Shown piece by piece: positions 42,102 through 46,061 of a DNA stretch of 46,061 nucleotides. This stretch comes from Bryobacteraceae bacterium. GTDB taxonomy: Bacteria; Acidobacteriota; Terriglobia; Bryobacterales; Bryobacteraceae. Both the position numbers and the translations under genes were made by a program. Below the pieces are notes generated by a model that made no database searches, was not told where the DNA came from, and saw nothing but the letters and a program-made list of their open reading frames with translations. The DNA is taken from positions 130,351 to 176,411 of the forward strand of contig JABAQT010000020.1 of assembly GCA_019187195.1 (NCBI GenBank). Reading direction: 5' to 3'. How positions within the stretch are numbered: the first letter of the stretch is position 1; each line of letters starts with the position of its first letter.

Positions 42102-42385
42102 ACCTACAGGTAGACCGCTTCGCGGTCATCGTCACCGCTCCCGGGCGCCAGGTGGACTTCGTCTCGCGCTTCTTCGCCCCGGCCGGCGGTGTTCCCGAGG
42201 ATCCCGTGACGGGCTCGGCGCACTGCACTCTCACTCCTTATTGGAGTAAGCGGCTTGCGAGAACGAAACTCCACGCGCGGCAGGTCTCCGCGCGCGGCGG
42301 CGAACTGTTCTGCGAGGACAGAGGGGAGCGCGTCTCGATCGCGGGCAGCGCGGTTCTGTTCCTCGAGGGAACAATCCTCCTGTAG
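42102..42385 (+). pseudogene. 3' fragment of the disrupted PhzF-family gene
   Basis: About 94 codons encode the C-terminal part of a PhzF-family protein: VDRFAVIVTAPGRQVDF, SRFFAPAGGVPEDPVTGSAH, CTLTPYWSKRLARTKLHARQ, and the final SARGGELFCEDRGERVSIAG strand up to the stop at 42383-42385. The reading frame is intact, with no frameshift in this part, so the disruption is probably not ancient. There is no start codon with a ribosome-binding site at the junction. It ends 18 bp before the convergent maeB gene. Confidence 0.85.
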
Positions 42386-42403
42386 CCGGCGGGCATGGCG
42401 CCC

Positions 42404-44653
42404 TCAGCGATTGGCCCCCACCACGGCAATCGCCGCGACGTTCACAATATCGGTGACTTCGCATCCGCGTTGCAGCACGTGCACCGGTTTTGAAAGCCCC
42501 ATCAGAATGGGTCCGATCGCTTCCGCCCCGCCAATGCGCATCAGAAGCTTGTAGGCGATATTGCCCGATTCCAGATTCGGAAAAATGAGGACGTTGGCTC
42601 CGCGTTTGAGCCTACTGAAGGGGTAGGTTTCCTCGAGAATCTCCGGAACGACGGCCGTATCGGCCTGCATCTCTCCGTCGATGACCAGATCGGGAGCGCG
42701 CGCGGCGGCGATTTCGACCGCGCGGCGGACTTTTTCAGCGAGCGGGTGGCGCGTGCTGCCGAAGTTTGAAAACGACAGCATGGCCACTCGAGGCTTCACG
42801 TCGAAGCCTTCGACGGTGCGCGCGGCTTCGATAGCGATCTCCGCAAGGTCTTCCGCGTTCGGATCTATGTTCACGGTGGTATCGGCGAGAAAGTAGACCT
42901 GGCCGCGCGGTGTAATGAGCATGTACATGCCCGAGACGCGGCGGCAGCCTTCGCGCAGCGGGATCACCTGGAGGGCGGGACGGATGGTGTCGGGATAGTG
43001 CCGCGTCAATCCGGCCACCAGCGCTTCGGCGTCTCCGAGGCGCACCATCATCGATCCGAACAGGACCGGCTCGAGAATCTGCTGAGCCGCTTCGTTCTTG
43101 GTCACGCCCTTGCGCCGCCTCAACTGGTAGAACTCATCGGCGTAATGCGGCATGTGCCCGTCGGCGGCGGGATCCACAATGTGCAGGTCCGCGATATCCA
43201 GCCGCAGCGCCGCGGCCTTGCGTTCAATCACTTCCCGGCGTCCGAGGAGAATCGGCTTGGCGATGCCATCATCCTTCAATATCTGGCAGGCGCGCAGAAT
43301 CTTCGGCTCCTCGCCTTCCGGAAACACGACTCGCACCGGGCTGCGCTGCGCTTTGTGAATGAGGACGCGCGTGACTTCCTGCGCCTTCCCCAGGCGGCGC
43401 GCGAGTTGCTCCTTGTATTCCTCGATGTCGATGGGGTTGCGCGCGACGCCGCTATCCATGGCCGCCTTCGCGATCGCCGAGGCCACCCAGATGAGCACCC
43501 GCGAATCGAACGGAGTGGGGATGATGTAGTTGCGCCCGAATCCCATGTGTTCGACGCCGTAGGCGCGCATCACCGAATCGGGAACGTCTTCCTTGGCGAG
43601 GGCGGCGAGCGCGCGCGTAGCCGCGAGTTTCATCTCGTCATTGATGGTGGAGGCGCGCACGTCCAGCGCTCCCCGGAAAATGAACGGGAAGCCGAGGACA
43701 TTATTGACCTGGTTGGGGTAGTCCGAACGCCCGCTGGCCATGATAATGTCGCCCCGCGTGGCCACCGCCACATCGTAGGCGATCTCCGGGTCCGGATTCG
43801 CCATCGCGAAGACAATCGGGTTCGCGGCCATTCCGAGCAGCATTTGCGGCGTGACGCAATTGGCGGCGGATAGGCCGAAGAAGACATCGCAGCCCAGCAT
43901 CGCTTCCTCGAGCGTCCGCGCGGCCGTGTCGCGCGCGAAGCGGGCTTTGTATTGGTTCATGCCCTCCGTGCGGCCGGTGTACAGCACGCCATGCGTGTCG
44001 CACATCAGTATGTTTTCTCTCCGCACGCCCAGGCGGATGAAATGTTCCGCGCATCCGATCCCGCTTGCCCCCGCTCCGTTGAAGACGGCTTTGATCGTAT
44101 CGAGCGGTTTGCCCGCAAGCTCGGCGGCGTTGAGCAAAGCCGCGCCCGCGATGATCGCCGTGCCGTGCTGGTCGTCGTGGAAAACGGGGATGCGCATCGT
44201 GCGCCGCAACTCCTCTTCGATCTCGAAGCATTCAGGGGCGCGGATATCCTCGAGGTTGATGCCGCCGAAAGTCGGTTCCATCATTTGGCAGGCGCGGATG
44301 ATCTCCTTCGGGTCCCTGGTGTTCAACTCGATGTCGAACACGTCGATATCGGCGAAGCGCTTGAACAGCACCCCTTTGCCTTCCATCACGGGTTTCCCCG
44401 CCGCCGGGCCGATGTTGCCCAGCCCAAGCACCGCGGTGCCGTTGGTGACGACGCCCACCAGGTTTCCCTTCGCCGTGTAGTCGTAGACCTTCGACGCGTC
44501 GCGTTCGATTTCGAGACAGGGAACGGCGACCCCTGGGGAATAGGCGAGACTCAAGTCACGCTGCGTGCGGCAGGGCTTGATGGGGGTGATGGCGATCTTC
44601 CCTGGAGTGGGCAGACGGTGGTACTCCAGGGCGTCTTCCTTGCGTATGGACAT
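42404..44653 (-). CDS. maeB: NADP-dependent malic enzyme with phosphotransacetylase-like C-terminal domain
   Basis: This 749-residue enzyme decarboxylates malate to pyruvate with NADP+. The malic-enzyme half (about 1-430) has the opening block DALEYHRLPTPGKI, SPGVAVPCLEI, GNLVGVVTNGTAVLGLGNIG, HDDQHGTAIIAGAAL and FNGAGASGIGCAEHFIRLGV. The C-terminal half (about 440-749) is a phosphotransacetylase-like domain (VVFPEGEEPKILRACQIL), which in MaeB is regulatory and senses acetyl-CoA. Length and order match MaeB. The ATG at 44653 is preceded on the coding strand by CTACCTCCT, which is the complement of a Shine-Dalgarno sequence, so initiation is unusual. Convergent with the phzF remnant. Confidence 0.93.
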   Translation of the reverse strand: MSIRKEDALEYHRLPTPGKIAITPIKPCRTQRDLSLAYSPGVAVPCLEIERDASKVYDYTAKGNLVGVVTNGTAVLGLGNIGPAAGKPVMEGKGVLFKRFADIDVFDIELNTRDPKEIIRACQMMEPTFGGINLEDIRAPECFEIEEELRRTMRIPVFHDDQHGTAIIAGAALLNAAELAGKPLDTIKAVFNGAGASGIGCAEHFIRLGVRRENILMCDTHGVLYTGRTEGMNQYKARFARDTAARTLEEAMLGCDVFFGLSAANCVTPQMLLGMAANPIVFAMANPDPEIAYDVAVATRGDIIMASGRSDYPNQVNNVLGFPFIFRGALDVRASTINDEMKLAATRALAALAKEDVPDSVMRAYGVEHMGFGRNYIIPTPFDSRVLIWVASAIAKAAMDSGVARNPIDIEEYKEQLARRLGKAQEVTRVLIHKAQRSPVRVVFPEGEEPKILRACQILKDDGIAKPILLGRREVIERKAAALRLDIADLHIVDPAADGHMPHYADEFYQLRRRKGVTKNEAAQQILEPVLFGSMMVRLGDAEALVAGLTRHYPDTIRPALQVIPLREGCRRVSGMYMLITPRGQVYFLADTTVNIDPNAEDLAEIAIEAARTVEGFDVKPRVAMLSFSNFGSTRHPLAEKVRRAVEIAAARAPDLVIDGEMQADTAVVPEILEETYPFSRLKRGANVLIFPNLESGNIAYKLLMRIGGAEAIGPILMGLSKPVHVLQRGCEVTDIVNVAAIAVVGANR

Positions 44654-44663
44654 AGGAGGTAGT

Positions 44664-45240
44664 TTACCTGTCTAGATTATTCCGCCAAGGAGGCTGCCGT
44701 GTCACAAGGGGCGGTTTCCAACGCGCGGAATTGACGGCGATGAATTGCGCGATGTTCGCCTTCAGTTTCTCGAGAGCCTCTTCGCGCAGATACATCATGT
44801 GACCCGCGCCGTAGTATTTCCGCTCGATTGCGGATCAGGGCTTCCACCAGATCGTCCTCGACATTCGGAGACTCCGGCCGCGCGGCTTCCCGCCCTTTTT
44901 CCAGCCGTGGCGTATTGCTGGAAGGAGGCGGCAAACGCGCCGAACACGGCCGGCTTCATCGGTTGTCACCTCGGGGCGCGAGATCGCGCGGCGGATCCTT
45001 CCGCATGTTGTGATAAGCGGCAGCGGCCGCGTAGCTTGGCAGGTACAAGACGTATGGCCCCAGCGGCGCCGGGAAGAGAACCCTTGTTGTCGACTATCTT
45101 GTACGGAGACGGAGGGGTGGGACCCGCGCCGGCCGTATAATGACACACTTCGGCCCGAGGATCCTCCCGGGCCGCCGTCGCCTTATAGGCGATGCTCCGC
45201 CCGTTGGCGGTGTACGGCGAGGATAACGCAGGGTATCGTG
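44664..45240 (-). pseudogene. Shrunken relic of an S10-family serine carboxypeptidase
   Basis: Read on the minus strand, separate frames give pieces of an S10 peptidase in the right order. They are: an N-terminal YTANGRSIAYKATAAR with PRAEVCHYTA, then PPSPYKIVDNKGSL, then GPYVLYLPSYAAAAAYHNM, then FAASFQQYATAG-like sequence, and last KYYGAGHMMYLREEALEKLK (carrying the catalytic-His block AGHMMY) up to TAA at 44664. An intact family member is about 480-510 residues; about 190 codons remain. The serine nucleophile region, the NGGPG oxyanion block and the catalytic Asp region are missing, and the pieces are frameshifted. The gene is clearly dead. It lies upstream of maeB and fills most of the 44.65-45.27 kb gap. 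Confidence 0.75.
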
Positions 45241-45242
45241 GG

Positions 45243-45248
45243 TTAAAA
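45243..45248 (+). promoter_or_regulatory. Possible -10 box for the downstream membrane-protein gene
   Basis: TTAAAATAG upstream of the ATG at 45268 contains TAAAAT, a good -10 match; no clear -35 lies 16-18 bp upstream. It sits at the outer edge of the peptidase relic, whose decay may have exposed it. Confidence 0.3.
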
Positions 45249-45267
45249 TAGAGATGCGGGCGTTCCC

Positions 45268-46050
45268 ATGTCTATGTCTCCTAACCCCCCGTCGTTGGAA
45301 TCGCTCGGTCCGCGCCCTTTTTCGTTCTATCCACCCGTGCTGAACGTTGAACACAATGAGTGGATTTTCGAGAAAGCCACGTGGTCGGAAATCCTGGTGA
45401 GGAACTCGAAGAGCGGACAGGAAGTGTGGGTTCCGCGCCGCTTTCTGGGAGAGGTTTCCCGCGTCGACGAACCGGTGATGATTGTCGGGTTGAAGCGTGA
45501 ACTCGAGTACAACGCCGGGGCTCTGTGGCCGCATGAACGGCGAGTGATTGAAATGCCGAAAGCGGTGAACGACTATGCGCGCCCGGAACCGCCCGCTCCG
45601 CAACCGGTATCCACCGTTGCGGCCATGCGGCTCAACGATGGCGCCGAATCGCGCATCGGAAAGCTCATTCTGGGCGTGCTCGCCGCCGGAATCGTCCTTA
45701 CGTTCATCGTGGTCAGTTTCTTCCGCGGGCGCGCCGGGGTCGAGAATGTTCAATACGTGGGCATCGTCCAGCAATCCTACGGCCTGAGCCATCTGGACGA
45801 CGCCGGCGCCGTTATCCGGAAGTTGGGCCAACCCGCCGAAGACCGCTGGCGATCCCAGGAAAGCGACGTCATTCAATACCGCCTTCTGCACTACCCCAAC
45901 CTGGGAATCTACGTCATTTTCATGGGCCAGGATCGCGACAAGGCGCGTTACATCGGGGCGATGGATGAAAACTGGAAAGCGGTGGACGCCGTGGACCTTC
46001 CGCGCGCGGGCAATTCCCGGTCCATGTTGAACAGACTGGCAAAGTTCTAG
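45268..46050 (+). CDS. Single-pass membrane protein of unknown function
   Basis: This 260-residue protein has a cytosolic N-terminal domain of about 125 residues (including YPPVLNVEHNEWIFEKATWS and EVWVPRRFLGEVSRVDEPVM), one membrane helix at about 131-152 (KLILGVLAAGIVLTFIVVSF), and a C-terminal domain of about 100 residues (VQYVGIVQQSYGLSHLDDAG, then LLHYPNLGIYVIFMGQDRDK). I do not recognise the family. Domain layout suggests an anchor or sensor that couples the two sides of the membrane. ATG 45268 is used; ATG 45274 is equally possible and no strong ribosome-binding site decides. The last base of the stop is 11 bp before the window ends. Confidence 0.75.
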   Translation: MSMSPNPPSLESLGPRPFSFYPPVLNVEHNEWIFEKATWSEILVRNSKSGQEVWVPRRFLGEVSRVDEPVMIVGLKRELEYNAGALWPHERRVIEMPKAVNDYARPEPPAPQPVSTVAAMRLNDGAESRIGKLILGVLAAGIVLTFIVVSFFRGRAGVENVQYVGIVQQSYGLSHLDDAGAVIRKLGQPAEDRWRSQESDVIQYRLLHYPNLGIYVIFMGQDRDKARYIGAMDENWKAVDAVDLPRAGNSRSMLNRLAKF

Positions 46051-46061
46051 CTCCGGGCGTG

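Noticed and set aside
44677..45146. Short open frames on the minus strand as real small genes
   Set aside because: Each covers only frameshifted parts of the S10 carboxypeptidase relic; conserved blocks jump between frames.
1..46061. CRISPR arrays, tRNA or rRNA genes, phage structural genes
   Set aside because: No regularly spaced repeats, cloverleaf-like sequences or rRNA segments were seen in the intergenic regions, which are nearly all under 200 bp.

Overview
The window looks like chromosomal DNA of a high-GC Gram-negative bacterium, most likely an acidobacterium of the Bryobacterales/Solibacter type. This is an inference from gene content: two very large Oar-like TonB-dependent receptors with an N-terminal carboxypeptidase-regulatory domain, many exported sialidase-like and kelch proteins, M81 and Gfo/Idh/MocA genes, and typical acidobacterial housekeeping neighbourhoods. 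I see no rRNA, tRNA or CRISPR array. The only mobile DNA recognised is a decayed insertion near 40.2-42.1 kb.

Region 1 (about 1-14.7 kb) is a tightly packed, plus-strand catabolic locus. It encodes an outer-membrane receptor, three exported BNR/Asp-box sialidase-like proteins, an AspA/AstE-type zinc deacylase, an SGNH esterase, a Gfo/Idh/MocA oxidoreductase, an aldo/keto reductase, an M81 (MlrC-like) metallohydrolase, a GntR/FCD regulator, a kelch protein reminiscent of sialate mutarotase NanM, and a HemL-like class III aminotransferase. Most junctions are ATGA, GTGA or TTGA overlaps. A near-identical palindromic motif centred on CTGTCGACAG lies before the receptor and before the aldo/keto reductase, and a diverged copy lies before the GntR gene. 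This defines a likely local regulon. The locus ends at an intrinsic terminator (14672-14695). The substrate is unknown, but the enzyme set suggests an acylated, sialic-acid-like or other modified glycan.

Region 2 (14.7-19.0 kb) has a secreted cupredoxin, a membrane HD-GYP cyclic-di-GMP phosphodiesterase and an outer-membrane barrel protein in one coupled operon, followed by a convergent gene of unknown function. Region 3 (19.1-21.9 kb) is scpA-scpB, an RsuA/RluB pseudouridine synthase and a CoA-binding protein. Region 4 (21.9-26.0 kb, minus strand) is an Asp/Glu-racemase-like gene followed by a second giant receptor. Region 5 (26.2-34.3 kb) is mainly housekeeping: a fused CdaA-YbbR diadenylate cyclase, an M48 protease, a TIG-domain protein, SthA, a WxxGxW lipoprotein, an AI-2E-family permease, RuvX, MltG and two small unknown proteins.

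Region 6 (34.3-39.8 kb, minus strand) is a complete heavy-metal RND efflux operon (TolC-like, adaptor, pump) whose pump carries the DFG..DG..EN signature of divalent-metal exporters. Region 7 (39.9-42.4 kb) is a phzF gene broken by a roughly 1.9 kb insertion. The insert carries the C-terminal part of a TniQ-like protein and a BrnT/BrnA toxin-antitoxin pair with a perfect palindromic operator. Region 8 (42.4-46.1 kb) has the malic enzyme MaeB, a shrunken relic of an S10 serine carboxypeptidase, and a conserved-looking single-pass membrane protein.

The strongest candidates for new biology are the operator-linked sialidase-like locus, the CdaA-CdaR (YbbR) fusion, the cupredoxin/HD-GYP/barrel operon and the phzF::TniQ-BrnTA remnant.
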